A stretch of 64,000 nt of DNA, from NCBI RefSeq assembly GCF_003946545.1, contig NZ_RHOA01000010.1, positions 1-64,000 on the forward strand, in the 5' to 3' direction. The stretch is from Levilactobacillus tangyuanensis (GTDB lineage Bacteria > Bacillota > Bacilli > Lactobacillales > Lactobacillaceae). Positions 49,940-59,964 of this stretch are shown here, one piece after another. The translations under genes and the position numbers were made by a program. Every line of letters starts with the position of its first letter. The first letter of the stretch is position 1. Under the pieces are notes generated by a model, which saw nothing but the letters and a program-made list of their open reading frames with translations, was not told the origin of the DNA and ran no database searches.

Positions 49940-50856
49940 GATTGACTTCCCTCCTGAATCCGTTGAACCTGGCGATACTGCTTCAACATCCACGTCCGAT
50001 AGCTCTCCTTGGTCGGCATGGTCTCGGTGACCTTCACCACCGGAATGCCGGACTGCTTAGCTAACTTGACCATGGCTGTCACATTTTTACTAGAGTTTTG
50101 GGTGTTTTCCACAAAGAACGCAATCTGATGATGACGAATCTGGTGTTGTAACTGGGTAATGTCGGCGGGCGTCGGATCACTATCTTCTTCGATCGCCTGG
50201 GCAAAGTGGCCGTCACTGACGCGGTAGCCCATGGCCGTCAACGCCAGGTCAAAGACCGGCTCGCTCACGGCCACGCGTTGCCCATGAGACCCTTTAGCCA
50301 GTTGACGGGCTAGTTTAGGGAGGATGGCCAACTGCTGCTCATATGCCGCTCCACGCCGCTTATATTGGCTAGCATGGTCCGGATCAATCCGACTGAACTT
50401 CTTGACCAATTGCTGAGTGACCTTAGTCATCACCGCAGGGTCCGTCCAAAGATGGGGATTATCCCCCGTCGTCTTGCCCATTAGTTTCCCGATAGAAACC
50501 GTCTTCGTCCCGGAATCGGTGTTGGCCGCCACTAATTTATCCATCCAACTATCGTAACCCAAGCCATTCTCGATCACGACGTTGGCCTTGGCCACCTGCT
50601 TCGCCGTCCGAATATCCGGCTCGTAGCTTTCGGCATCGATGCTCGGACTATTAATCACCGTTGTGACCTGGCCCCGATCGCCCAAAATAGCTTTCGCTGC
50701 CTCACCATAAAAACCCAGCGTCGCGACCACCTGGAGTTTACCAGATTGGCGTGGCTGGGTTTGCTGCTGACAACCGGTCAAAATCAAGACGACGGCGAGC
50801 AAGGACATGATTAAGGTCAGGGTGCGCCATTGAATTCGCTTGCCCACTTTGTTCAT
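49936..50856 (-). CDS. znuA: Zinc-type ABC transporter substrate-binding lipoprotein
   Basis: 306-residue lipoprotein of the ZnuA/TroA cluster A-I. Lipobox LILTGC with lipidated Cys about 28. Metal-ligand histidines are expected in GDNPHLWTDPAVM and in the C-terminal third; the His-rich loop of some ZnuA is absent. First gene of znuA-znuC-znuB, under the Zur-like box. Confidence 0.93.
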   Translation of the reverse strand: MNKVGKRIQWRTLTLIMSLLAVVLILTGCQQQTQPRQSGKLQVVATLGFYGEAAKAILGDRGQVTTVINSPSIDAESYEPDIRTAKQVAKANVVIENGLGYDSWMDKLVAANTDSGTKTVSIGKLMGKTTGDNPHLWTDPAVMTKVTQQLVKKFSRIDPDHASQYKRRGAAYEQQLAILPKLARQLAKGSHGQRVAVSEPVFDLALTAMGYRVSDGHFAQAIEEDSDPTPADITQLQHQIRHHQIAFFVENTQNSSKNVTAMVKLAKQSGIPVVKVTETMPTKESYRTWMLKQYRQVQRIQEGSQS

Positions 50857-50879
50857 CCCATTCTTTACCCAAATTTATG

Positions 50880-50902
50880 TAAACAGTAATAATTACCGTT
50901 TA
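50880..50902. promoter_or_regulatory. Zur-box-like palindrome
   Basis: 23-bp near-perfect palindrome TAAACAGTAAT-A-ATTACCGTTTA, one mismatched pair. The core GTAAT-N-ATTAC matches the Firmicute Zur box. It overlaps the start site of the znu operon, so Zur plus zinc should repress it. Confidence 0.75.
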
Positions 50903-50905
50903 GTA

Positions 50906-50933
50906 ATTCTACCAGAGATTGAAAACTTGTCAA
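50906..50933 (-). promoter_or_regulatory. znu operon promoter
   Basis: Minus-strand consensus -35 TTGACA (50928-50933), 16-bp spacer, -10 TAGAAT (50906-50911), directly next to the Zur-like palindrome. Confidence 0.75.
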
Positions 50934-50947
50934 CAGGGTGTCGTTAA

Positions 50948-51880
50948 CTATTTGACGTAGGCCGTCAGGAAGTCGGCAACCATCTGGTCATAGCGTTCGG
51001 GGTCTTGGGCCCGGGTCTCGATATGGGCGGCAACCGGGTCCCGGTACTTAAACTTTGGACCCGCGGCGGCGCGATACAGTTTATCTAAATTATCAATGGG
51101 AACCGTTTGGTCGTTGACGCCTTGAATCAGGAAGATTGGCAAATGCGACTTACGCAATTGGCCAGCAATGTCGCCATCCGCCAATCGATAGTCGCTTAAC
51201 CGTGAGTATTGGTCGGCAATCGACAGGGCCGGTTGAGCGGGCACGTGAAAATCATGGTGGAGCCGGTACCGCGCTTCGCCTAAGACGGAAGCATAGCCAG
51301 AGTCCGCAATCACGGCCTTCACATTTTCAGGGAGGTCTTCACCCATGGTAGCCATCACGGTTGCCGCCCCCATGGAGATCCCCAACATGACAATCTGACA
51401 ATCATCGCCCTTGGCCGCAACGACCTGGTCAATCCAGCCTAAATAATCCAGCCGGTCCGTCCAGCCATAGCCAATCGTACTCCCGGCACTGTCGCCATGA
51501 GCCCGAGCGTCCGGCATCAGCACGTCATAGCCCCAACTGTGGAAGACCCGGGCCCAGGGAATCATTTGTTCCCGCGCGTGACCAAGGCCATGGGCCAAAA
51601 TAACCACTTTCGTTGTTTCTTCTTCGGCAGCAAGCCAACTTGCCCTGAGCAGTAACCCATCGCGACTGGTTTGGGTCCATTCCACCGGCTGATGGCGCAG
51701 ATACCAGGCATTATCAGAAGCTGAATTTTCCCCAATTGCCCGTTGTTTGGACTGTTCCCGACTCCGTGCATACGACTTCGTAGCGGCCACGTATAGCCCT
51801 GCCGCCGCTCCTAGGACACTGACAACGCCGACAGCGGAGAGCGCTGCAACGCCACCAACGACCTTTTGCCAAGTTTTCAT
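50948..51880 (-). CDS. Alpha/beta hydrolase, membrane-anchored
   Basis: 310 residues. N-terminal membrane segment (about 6-30), then an alpha/beta hydrolase fold: oxyanion region HGLGHAREQ, nucleophile elbow GISMGAA (Ser), Asp in LIQGVNDQTVP and the catalytic His near the C-terminus (AHIET). This is the S9-like family with YqhD/FrsA-type members annotated as esterases or peptidases; the substrate is unknown. No terminator is seen after it. Confidence 0.88.
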   Translation of the reverse strand: MKTWQKVVGGVAALSAVGVVSVLGAAAGLYVAATKSYARSREQSKQRAIGENSASDNAWYLRHQPVEWTQTSRDGLLLRASWLAAEEETTKVVILAHGLGHAREQMIPWARVFHSWGYDVLMPDARAHGDSAGSTIGYGWTDRLDYLGWIDQVVAAKGDDCQIVMLGISMGAATVMATMGEDLPENVKAVIADSGYASVLGEARYRLHHDFHVPAQPALSIADQYSRLSDYRLADGDIAGQLRKSHLPIFLIQGVNDQTVPIDNLDKLYRAAAGPKFKYRDPVAAHIETRAQDPERYDQMVADFLTAYVK

Positions 51881-51982
51881 CTTTACGACCCCTTTCGTTT
51901 TTTCCTACACCCCCACTGTACCCAAAAAAGGTAAGCGTTGCCACCATTTCCATTTAAATTATCTCGGGTTCCTCATATTGGA

Positions 51983-52155
51983 CCGCCGTCGGCGGTTAGG
52001 GGCTCCGTCCTATGGGGAACGGTCAAAGCCAAAGGGCGGTCTTTGACCTCGCCTGAAAGCCTACCGGCTTCCAGGTCGTCCCGTGCTGTAAAGCCAGCAA
52101 GCCACCTGGCTTAACACCACTTTCACAGGACTCCGCCCCTAACCACCTCTGGCTA
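51983..52155 (+). repeat. Conserved structured intergenic element, copy B
   Basis: 173 bp. 5' hairpin CCGCC-GTC-GGCGG; closing stem AGGGGC/GCCCCT, TCC/TCC internal loop, GTCCT/AGGAC (51998-52011 with 52127-52140); hairpin GGTCAAAG/CTTTGACC with loop CCAAAGGGCGGT (52021-52048); hairpin CCTGAAAGCC/GGCTTCCAGG; hairpin GTGCTGT-AAGCCAG/CTGGCTT-ACACCAC (52083-52120); tail ACCACCTCTGGCTA. Same architecture as copies A and C. Confidence 0.6.
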
Positions 52156-52507
52156 AGATCTGCGTAGACCAAAGATAAACAAATGAGATCCTACTAGCTC
52201 ATCATCTTTCACAAACGATTAGAGCACGACAACTTAATATGCCGGTCAAGCACCAGTAAGATGGGTCAAAAATTAGGCGATGCTCACTTGCATCACCATT
52301 AGCTTTTCAGGGTAAGCGTCATTCATAAATCGTTTTGCGCAGACAACATGATATCGAGGCAGCTTACATCCAGACAGTCGCTAGACGCAAAAAATTCGGT
52401 CGATCCAACAATCCTGCCCGATTGGTGACAGGCTTGCCTGTGTCGATTGTCAGTTCAACAATGACCACCGTTTCAATCAGGCCTTGGTTGCATTTGATCA
52501 TCCGTCT
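52156..52507. other. Intergenic DNA between element copies B and C
   Basis: About 350 bp without a gene I can support. Short open frames exist on both strands but have no ribosome binding site or family signature. The stretch is flanked by copies B and C in opposite orientation. Confidence 0.5.
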
Positions 52508-52695
52508 CGAGCCAGAGGTGGGGGGCAATGGAATCCTGTGACGGTGGTGTTGCTCCGACTGCAGTTTGTCGGACTTACACCACGGGCCGTCTTCGAGACC
52601 CACATTTTTTGTGGGACTTGAAGGCGAGTTCCGAGACCGCCCTTTGGCTCGGAACGGGCCCCACAGGATGGAATTGCCCCCCGCCGTCGGCGGGC
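52508..52695 (-). repeat. Conserved structured intergenic element, copy C
   Basis: 188 bp, inverted relative to copy B. On the minus strand: CCGCC-GAC-GGCGG hairpin; closing stem GGGGGGCAAT (plus 52520-52529 pairs with 52673-52682), symmetrical TCC/TCC internal loop, ATCCTGTG/CACAGGAT; hairpin GTTCCGAG/CTCGGAAC with loop CCAAAGGGCGGT (52628-52655); hairpin CTTCaAGTCCCACA/TGTGGGtctcGAAG; hairpin GTGGTGT-TCCGAC/GTCGGA-ACACCAC (52544-52583); tail CCACCTCTGGCT. Confidence 0.6.
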
Positions 52696-52720
52696 CAGTA
52701 TCGAAAAGAAACTCAGAAAA

Positions 52721-52752
52721 CAAAAAAAGAGTCGCCAACATGTGGCGACTCT
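52721..52752 (-). terminator. Terminator of the uracil-DNA glycosylase family gene
   Basis: GAGTCGCCA/TGGCGACTC stem with a T7 tail on the minus strand, just after the stop. Confidence 0.9.
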
Positions 52753-52758
52753 AATGAG

Positions 52759-53343
52759 TTAATCAGTCATAATTTGACGAACATGGTCTTGCAAAACAGG
52801 GACGACATCCTCGATAAACCAGGGATGTTGATGCTGCCAACCATAGTTCAATGGCGATGGATGGACTAACGGAAAGTATTCCGGAAGATAGTCCTGATAG
52901 TGTTCAACCGTAGCCGTTAAGGTTGGTTCATGCTTATCCAGGTACGCCTTTTGCGCATACTGGCCAATTAACAGCGTCAATTTAATCTTCGGCATCAACG
53001 CTAATAAGGGGGCATGCCACTTCTCGGCGAAGCCCTTTCGTGGCGGCAAATCGCCACCATGTAGATGTTTGCCAGGATAATAGAAGTCCAACGGCAGAAC
53101 GGCAATCTTACCAGAATGATAAAACTCATCCTTGGTAACGCCCATCCACTCGCGGAGTCGGTTGCCACTGGCATCGTCCCAGAAGGTCATCGCGGCCTGT
53201 GCTTGACGACTAGGCGCCTGACTCACCAAAAGGATTTCTGCCTGGGGATCAATGTGATACAAAGGCTGAAGCCCCTGAGCAGTCAATGCCGCGTTCTGCG
53301 GATCAGCCTGGATCGCCTCAAAAATCTCAGCCGTTGTCTGCAC
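52759..53343 (-). CDS. Uracil-DNA glycosylase family protein
   Basis: 194 residues. Uracil-DNA glycosylase superfamily fold with motif LLVSQAPSRQAQ (N-terminal motif) and VHPSPLNYGW (the HPSP motif of motif 3). It is one of the small UDG-like enzymes, not classic Ung. It should remove uracil or related damage, but specificity is unknown. GTG start with GGGGAGG 5 nt upstream. Confidence 0.88.
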   Translation of the reverse strand: MQTTAEIFEAIQADPQNAALTAQGLQPLYHIDPQAEILLVSQAPSRQAQAAMTFWDDASGNRLREWMGVTKDEFYHSGKIAVLPLDFYYPGKHLHGGDLPPRKGFAEKWHAPLLALMPKIKLTLLIGQYAQKAYLDKHEPTLTATVEHYQDYLPEYFPLVHPSPLNYGWQHQHPWFIEDVVPVLQDHVRQIMTD

Positions 53344-53366
53344 ACGATCGCCTCCCCTTTTTCAAC

Positions 53367-54221
53367 CTATGGTAACGGCCGAACCAAATAAACTTCCCGA
53401 CAGAAGCCCTTCATCCCGTTGAAGACGCGTTGCGCGCGAGACTGTTTGCTACACAGACCAAAGACCGTGGGCCCCGTTCCACTCATCTGAGCGGCATCGG
53501 CGCCAAACTTCATCATCTGTTGCTTGAGCTGCGTAATCTCCGGATGTCGAGTCGCCGTTAGCGGTTCCAGTGCATTGCCCATGGCCGCACACATGCTTTC
53601 AATATCCTGATTCCGAATGGCCCGTAGGAGAGCGTCAATGTCCGGATGATCCAGCTCGTCGTAACGGATCTGCTGTAAGATGCTTGGCGTCGACACACTA
53701 ACCTTGGGCTTTGCCAAGACAACCCAAGCCGCCGGCAACTTGGAGAGCGGCGTAATCCGCTCCCCACGGCCACGAACATGGGCGGTCCGACCATAAACAC
53801 AATATGGGACGTCCGAGTCGATCTGCAATCCCAACTCGGCCAATTCCTGCCAGCTCAGATCTAACGACCAGAGCTGATTCAGGCCCCGCAGTACCGCGGC
53901 GGCATCAGAAGAGCCACCGCCTAATCCAGCGGCAACGGGAATATTCTTTTTTATTCGAATATTCACGCCCTCATTGATATGAAACTTGGTTTGCAATAAG
54001 TGAGCGGCCTGAAATGCTAGATTCCGCTGATCATTCGGCAAAAAACCGCTATCCGAAGCCACACGAATTCGCTTGTGGGTCGATAACGTTTGAATGTCGA
54101 CGTAGTCCGCCAGGTCGACGGACGTCATGACCATGTTCCACTCCTCTGCCCCATCCTGGTGGTGGTATGGGCTATCAAGCCCGAGGTTTATCTTGGCTGG
54201 CGCCTTTTCAATCAGTTGCAT
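53367..54221 (-). CDS. ispE: 4-diphosphocytidyl-2-C-methyl-D-erythritol kinase (IspE-like GHMP kinase)
   Basis: 284-residue GHMP kinase. APAKINLGL at the start and the ATP loop PVAAGLGGGSSDAAAVL are intact. In lactobacilli isoprenoids come from mevalonate (mvaA is in this window), and IspE is often kept although the rest of the MEP pathway is missing, so its real substrate is open. Next to veg and rsmA, as in Bacillus. Confidence 0.93.
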   Translation of the reverse strand: MQLIEKAPAKINLGLDSPYHHQDGAEEWNMVMTSVDLADYVDIQTLSTHKRIRVASDSGFLPNDQRNLAFQAAHLLQTKFHINEGVNIRIKKNIPVAAGLGGGSSDAAAVLRGLNQLWSLDLSWQELAELGLQIDSDVPYCVYGRTAHVRGRGERITPLSKLPAAWVVLAKPKVSVSTPSILQQIRYDELDHPDIDALLRAIRNQDIESMCAAMGNALEPLTATRHPEITQLKQQMMKFGADAAQMSGTGPTVFGLCSKQSRAQRVFNGMKGFCREVYLVRPLP

Positions 54222-54302
54222 AAGCTCACCTTAATTCCAGATAGGCCACCGACCTACCGTTCTCGTGAATTTGATTAAGCCTATTATACTATGGTTTAAG
54301 CC

Positions 54303-54326
54303 AAAATAAAAAGGCCTCATCGGCCC
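54303..54326 (-). terminator. veg terminator
   Basis: Short GGCC-GATGA-GGCC stem with TTTTTATTTT on the minus strand. Confidence 0.65.
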
Positions 54327-54332
54327 AATTAT

Positions 54333-54569
54333 TTATTCATCGAAGTCAACTTCGATGTTCTTCGTTAAAATATCGGTATAACTGTAGGAAACTCGTTCAA
54401 ACGAATTTTCATTCTGGTCGAGATCAACCACAAAGACTGCTGGATAGGTTTCCCGGAGGATTCCATGCCGTTCTGTCGTTTTCTTGCGGCCCGCTTGGGC
54501 AATGACCATCAATTTTTCACCAATCCGGTCGTCCAATTTGTTCTTAATGTTCGCTAAACTTGTTGGCAT
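54333..54569 (-). CDS. veg: Veg family protein
   Basis: 78-residue small protein of the Veg family (biofilm and growth-linked in Bacillus). Conserved block GRKKTTERHGILRETYPAVF (in part) and NSFERVSYSYTDILT. The start is the ATG with GAGGTG 8 nt upstream; the frame to 54608 is not supported. Located between rsmA and ispE, as in Bacillus. Confidence 0.93.
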   Translation of the reverse strand: MPTSLANIKNKLDDRIGEKLMVIAQAGRKKTTERHGILRETYPAVFVVDLDQNENSFERVSYSYTDILTKNIEVDFDE

Positions 54570-54668
54570 GCATTTCACCTCTGTGAAACAATAATAACAT
54601 GGTTTCACAAAAATTGCAAATTATACCACAACTCGATTTAATCCGCAAGAATCCTACGATGGAAAGGG

Positions 54669-55559
54669 TTACATAAGTCCCTCATTGTGAAAAGCGTTCG
54701 TCAATTCGATGAAATTAATCAGTGTCAACCGCTCAGGACGTAACTGCTGAGAAATTCCGACCTCTTTCAAAACGGATTCAATCCGTTCGCGAACCTCTGG
54801 CTGCTTACCGAAGATCCCTTGTAAATTGTTCCACAACGTTTTCCGCCGATGAGCGAAGCAACCCTTAACAAACTTAAACAGAGCCTGATCTTCGTACGGC
54901 TTAATGGGTAGTGGGTCTCGGGGTGTCAACCGCACAATCGCGGAGTCCACATTCGGTTGTGGAATAAAGGCGGTACGCGGAACCTCAAAGGCTACGGCCA
55001 CATTGGCCCGATATTGCATGACCACGGACAGTGACCCATAGGCCTTTTGTCCTGGCGTTGCCACTAGTCGGTCGGCAACCTCGCTTTGCATCATGACCAC
55101 GATACTAGCGAAATCCACCCCACTCTGCAACACGCCCATCAGGATGGGCGTCGTGATGTAGTACGGCAGATTAGCCACCAACTTGACTGGGTGGCCTGGC
55201 TCAAATTCGTCCTTGATCACTTCCGGTAGGTTAGCCTTCAAGATATCTTGATTGATGATTTTAACATTATCATAATCCATCAGCGTCTCGTCCAAAACTG
55301 GCAAGAGATTCTCATCGATTTCGAAAGCAACAACCTTACGGGCCTGTTTAGCAATCTGCTCGGTCAAAGCACCAATCCCAGGGCCAATTTCAATCACATC
55401 GTCATGGTCCGTCACATCCCCAGCCGCCACAATATTCCGTAAAATATTGAGATCTGACAGGAAGTTCTGGCCTAAACTCTTCTTGGCAACCAAGTGGTAA
55501 CGGCTCAAAATAGCCTTGGTGCGGGCCGGTGACCCAATTTCAGGAACGCTATTATTCAT
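54669..55559 (-). CDS. rsmA: 16S rRNA dimethyltransferase A
   Basis: Dimethylates A1518 and A1519 of 16S rRNA (296 aa). SAM motif [12 protein letters not shown], catalytic NLPYYITTP. The start is at MNNSVPEI, with AAAGGAGG upstream. It overlaps rnmV by 8 bp. The rnmV-rsmA pair is the normal Firmicute order. Confidence 0.96.
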   Translation of the reverse strand: MNNSVPEIGSPARTKAILSRYHLVAKKSLGQNFLSDLNILRNIVAAGDVTDHDDVIEIGPGIGALTEQIAKQARKVVAFEIDENLLPVLDETLMDYDNVKIINQDILKANLPEVIKDEFEPGHPVKLVANLPYYITTPILMGVLQSGVDFASIVVMMQSEVADRLVATPGQKAYGSLSVVMQYRANVAVAFEVPRTAFIPQPNVDSAIVRLTPRDPLPIKPYEDQALFKFVKGCFAHRRKTLWNNLQGIFGKQPEVRERIESVLKEVGISQQLRPERLTLINFIELTNAFHNEGLM

Positions 55560-56121
55560 GCAAATCCTCCTTTGACCGAATCGTCTTGACCGCCTCAGCG
55601 AAGGCCGCCGGTTGAATACTGAACATCCGCAACCGCTTCTCCAGTTGCTTACCATTCACATAACCAATCTGAAGCAATTCCCCTAACTGTTCACGACGGG
55701 CCTTGGCACCGGCGCCACCAATTAAGCCTGCTGCCATCAGATCTTCGTGGGTGATCAGGGTTGGTGCGGCGTCCGTTTCGGTATACACATGGTCGAGGGC
55801 CGCCCGAATGGCTGCCGGACTTGCGTGTTCCACACCCAACGAGCCACCGGCCTTATCCGGGCGCCCTTCTGCTTTTGGCAAGAAGGCGTGCTTGGCATTG
55901 GGAACGGCCTCCGCCACAATCTTTCGAATCTTCTCCCCAGAAAAGTCGGGGTCGGTAAAGATAATGACCCCCCGCTGGTCAGCGAGTTTTTGAATCAAGG
56001 CCAAGGTATCTTCATCGATTGCGGAGCCCCGCGTTTCGATGGTGTCGGCCACGACGGCCTGATTAATCTGTTTCGTATCGTCCTTGCCCTCAACGACGAG
56101 GACCTCTTTAATCTTCTTCAT
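55552..56121 (-). CDS. rnmV: Ribonuclease M5
   Basis: Matures 5S rRNA by cleaving the precursor, helped by L18 (189 aa). TOPRIM domain at the N-terminus: [10 protein letters not shown] with catalytic Glu, and [12 protein letters not shown]. It overlaps tatD by 14 bp and rsmA by 8 bp, a tightly coupled set. Confidence 0.95.
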   Translation of the reverse strand: MKKIKEVLVVEGKDDTKQINQAVVADTIETRGSAIDEDTLALIQKLADQRGVIIFTDPDFSGEKIRKIVAEAVPNAKHAFLPKAEGRPDKAGGSLGVEHASPAAIRAALDHVYTETDAAPTLITHEDLMAAGLIGGAGAKARREQLGELLQIGYVNGKQLEKRLRMFSIQPAAFAEAVKTIRSKEDLHE

Positions 56122-56890
56122 TTATGCGATAAAACTCCTCTGCGTTTTTGAACGTTGCGACCGCAATAGCTTCCGGTGTGGTTTCCCGCTCCTTAGCAAT
56201 GGCTTCCACCGTGTAACGGGTAAAGGCGGGCTCATTCTGCTCACCACGATGCGGTTCCGGCGTCAGGTACGGCGCATCGGTCTCCACCATCATGACGTCT
56301 AAGGGCGTTGCCCGAACGGCGTCGTGAACCTCATGGGCATTCTTAAAGCTGGCGACTCCCGAATACGAGATGTGCATCCCTAAATCCAGGAACTTCTTCA
56401 GCCATTCCGGGTCACCGTTAAAGCTGTGCATGACGCCACCGATATCCTGGATACCGGCTTCCTTGATGATCCGGTAGGAATCCTCGAAAGCATCGCGATT
56501 GTGAACCACGATTGGCTTCCCAACTTCCTTGGCAATCGCGATTTGACGCGCAAAGATTTTTCGTTGGGTATCTTGAGGAGAGGTGTCCCAATGATAGTCC
56601 AGCCCAATCTCACCGAGGGCCACCACCCGGCTGTCCGCCAGCTGTTCTTCCAACAAGGTTTCTTTCTCGGGCGTATAGTCCTTCGAATCCTCTGGATGCC
56701 AACCAACGGCCGCGTACATTTGTGGGTACTCGTGCGCCAACTTAATGGCATCGGCATTCAGTTGGGTATTAGAGCCCACATTAGTGAACCGGGTCACACC
56801 GAGTTCGGCTGCCCGCTTCACAAAGTGGGGAACATCCGTGATGAACTCTTCACTATTCAAATGAGTATGTGAATCAAAGATTTTCATCAA
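56108..56890 (-). CDS. tatD: TatD family metal-dependent hydrolase
   Basis: 260-residue TIM-barrel hydrolase, likely a 3'-5' exonuclease acting on DNA. Metal ligands in DSHTHLNS (residues 5-12), Glu in LGEIGLDYHW and His in GVMHSFNGD, Asp in VETDAPY. AGGAGAA before the ATG. Part of metG-tatD-rnmV-rsmA. Confidence 0.95.
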   Translation of the reverse strand: MMKIFDSHTHLNSEEFITDVPHFVKRAAELGVTRFTNVGSNTQLNADAIKLAHEYPQMYAAVGWHPEDSKDYTPEKETLLEEQLADSRVVALGEIGLDYHWDTSPQDTQRKIFARQIAIAKEVGKPIVVHNRDAFEDSYRIIKEAGIQDIGGVMHSFNGDPEWLKKFLDLGMHISYSGVASFKNAHEVHDAVRATPLDVMMVETDAPYLTPEPHRGEQNEPAFTRYTVEAIAKERETTPEAIAVATFKNAEEFYRINEED

Positions 56891-56908
56891 AATTCTCCTA
56901 TTAGCAGA

Positions 56909-56946
56909 AAACGTGGGTCAACCGTACGAAACGGACCACCCACGTT
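56909..56946 (-). terminator. metG terminator
   Basis: AACGTGGGTGGTCCGT/ACGGTTGACCCACGTT hairpin with a TTTCT tail on the minus strand; may allow readthrough to tatD. Confidence 0.75.
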
Positions 56947-56955
56947 AACTTAAAT

Positions 56956-58983
<2,028 letters not shown>

Positions 58984-58985
58984 TC

Positions 58986-59013
58986 ACCCAAAATTATCAC
59001 GTTAATTTTGGGT
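58986..59013 (-). repeat. Inverted repeat in the metG leader
   Basis: Perfect 11-bp arms ACCCAAAATTA/TAATTTTGGGT with a 6-nt loop, directly before the metG ribosome binding site; it can form an RNA hairpin near the start codon. Confidence 0.6.
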
Positions 59014-59038
59014 TAAATTCTAATGTAAATTCTCATTA

Positions 59039-59044
59039 AGTATA
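59039..59044 (-). promoter_or_regulatory. metG promoter (extended -10)
   Basis: Minus-strand TGCTATACT, hexamer 59039-59044. An inverted repeat with 10-bp arms (ATCCCTAGTC/GACTAGGGAT, 59051-59083) lies directly upstream and may be an operator or the weak terminator of the DUF72 gene. Confidence 0.5.
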
Positions 59045-59097
59045 GCATAATCCCTAGTCTAGCCATAGCACCCGACTAGGGATTTCTGTCTGAATTG

Positions 59098-59946
59098 TTA
59101 AAATAAATCCAGCTGTTGTGGCGCCAAGTTTTGCCAATGGAGGCCCAGAATTTTTTGGAGCCGTTGCGCATTTGGTGCGGCATCGCGACCGGCATTGTTA
59201 TTGAAAATAACAACGACCTGCTTCGCCTCCTGGTCGAGTGCCTTCACCTGCTTGGCCAAAGCCTGTAACTCATCTTCCGAATACCGATACAGCGTGCGGG
59301 TCTTTCGCCAATCGGTCCCATGGTTCAGCCAGCCCTCGACGTTACGACCGTGAAGCCGCAACATGGCCAAGCCTGGCGTGGTCACCGTTGTTACCATCGG
59401 AATCCCGTCATTCAAGTTATGGGGTTCATCGGTGGTGACGTTGGTCATCTTGAGCGAGGTCAGGTAGGCCATAACATCTGCGGTCATCCCCGGATCGTCA
59501 AACCAACTCGGACTGCGGAACTCTACCGCAACGGGCAGGTCTTCCATTTGAACACGGACCTCACGGAGATACTGAATATTAGCGGTCGTCCGATTAAAGT
59601 AAGGGGGAAATTGGAACAAGACCGTTTGCAGCTGCTGATGGTCAACCAGCGGCTGAATCGCTACCTTAAACTCATCGAACGCCGTCACCCGTTCGGCCTG
59701 GGTCGTCGGTTCGGCGCCCCGGTCGTGTTGCGTCATGATTTGATTAGCCTTCAAGATATATTGAAAGCCATCGGGAACTGCCGCCTGCCATTTGGCAATG
59801 GTACTCTGACGGGGAATACCATAGAACGGCGTGTCGAGCTCCACTATTGGAAAATTCCCGGCGTATTCACTCAGGGTAACGGGGCGGTCCTCCGGGGCAA
59901 TCAGTGCGGGATGTTCTGTCCAAGTGGTTAACCCAATTGTAATCAT
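59098..59946 (-). CDS. DUF72 family protein
   Basis: 282-residue TIM-barrel-like protein of the DUF72/YecE family, with the conserved WQAAVPDGFQYILKANQ (in part), PVAVEFRSPSWF and the end segment VVIFNNNAGRDAAPNA. The family is distantly like sugar-phosphate isomerase folds; no function is proven. The ATG at 59946 has AAGGGGG upstream; the GTG two codons earlier is less likely. It follows the small membrane protein by about 20 bp. Confidence 0.9.
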   Translation of the reverse strand: MITIGLTTWTEHPALIAPEDRPVTLSEYAGNFPIVELDTPFYGIPRQSTIAKWQAAVPDGFQYILKANQIMTQHDRGAEPTTQAERVTAFDEFKVAIQPLVDHQQLQTVLFQFPPYFNRTTANIQYLREVRVQMEDLPVAVEFRSPSWFDDPGMTADVMAYLTSLKMTNVTTDEPHNLNDGIPMVTTVTTPGLAMLRLHGRNVEGWLNHGTDWRKTRTLYRYSEDELQALAKQVKALDQEAKQVVVIFNNNAGRDAAPNAQRLQKILGLHWQNLAPQQLDLF

Positions 59947-59964
59947 CCACACACCCCCTTTTCC

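Noticed and set aside
52335-52541. 68-residue plus-strand open frame in the B-C gap
   Set aside because: No ribosome binding site and it ends inside element copy C.
52364-52741. 125-residue open frame on the minus strand between copies B and C
   Set aside because: It runs through element copy C and the glycosylase terminator, has no ribosome binding site and no family signature.
59051-59083. Inverted repeat read as a plus-strand terminator
   Set aside because: No plus-strand gene precedes it; it is reported only as a possible operator or weak minus-strand terminator.
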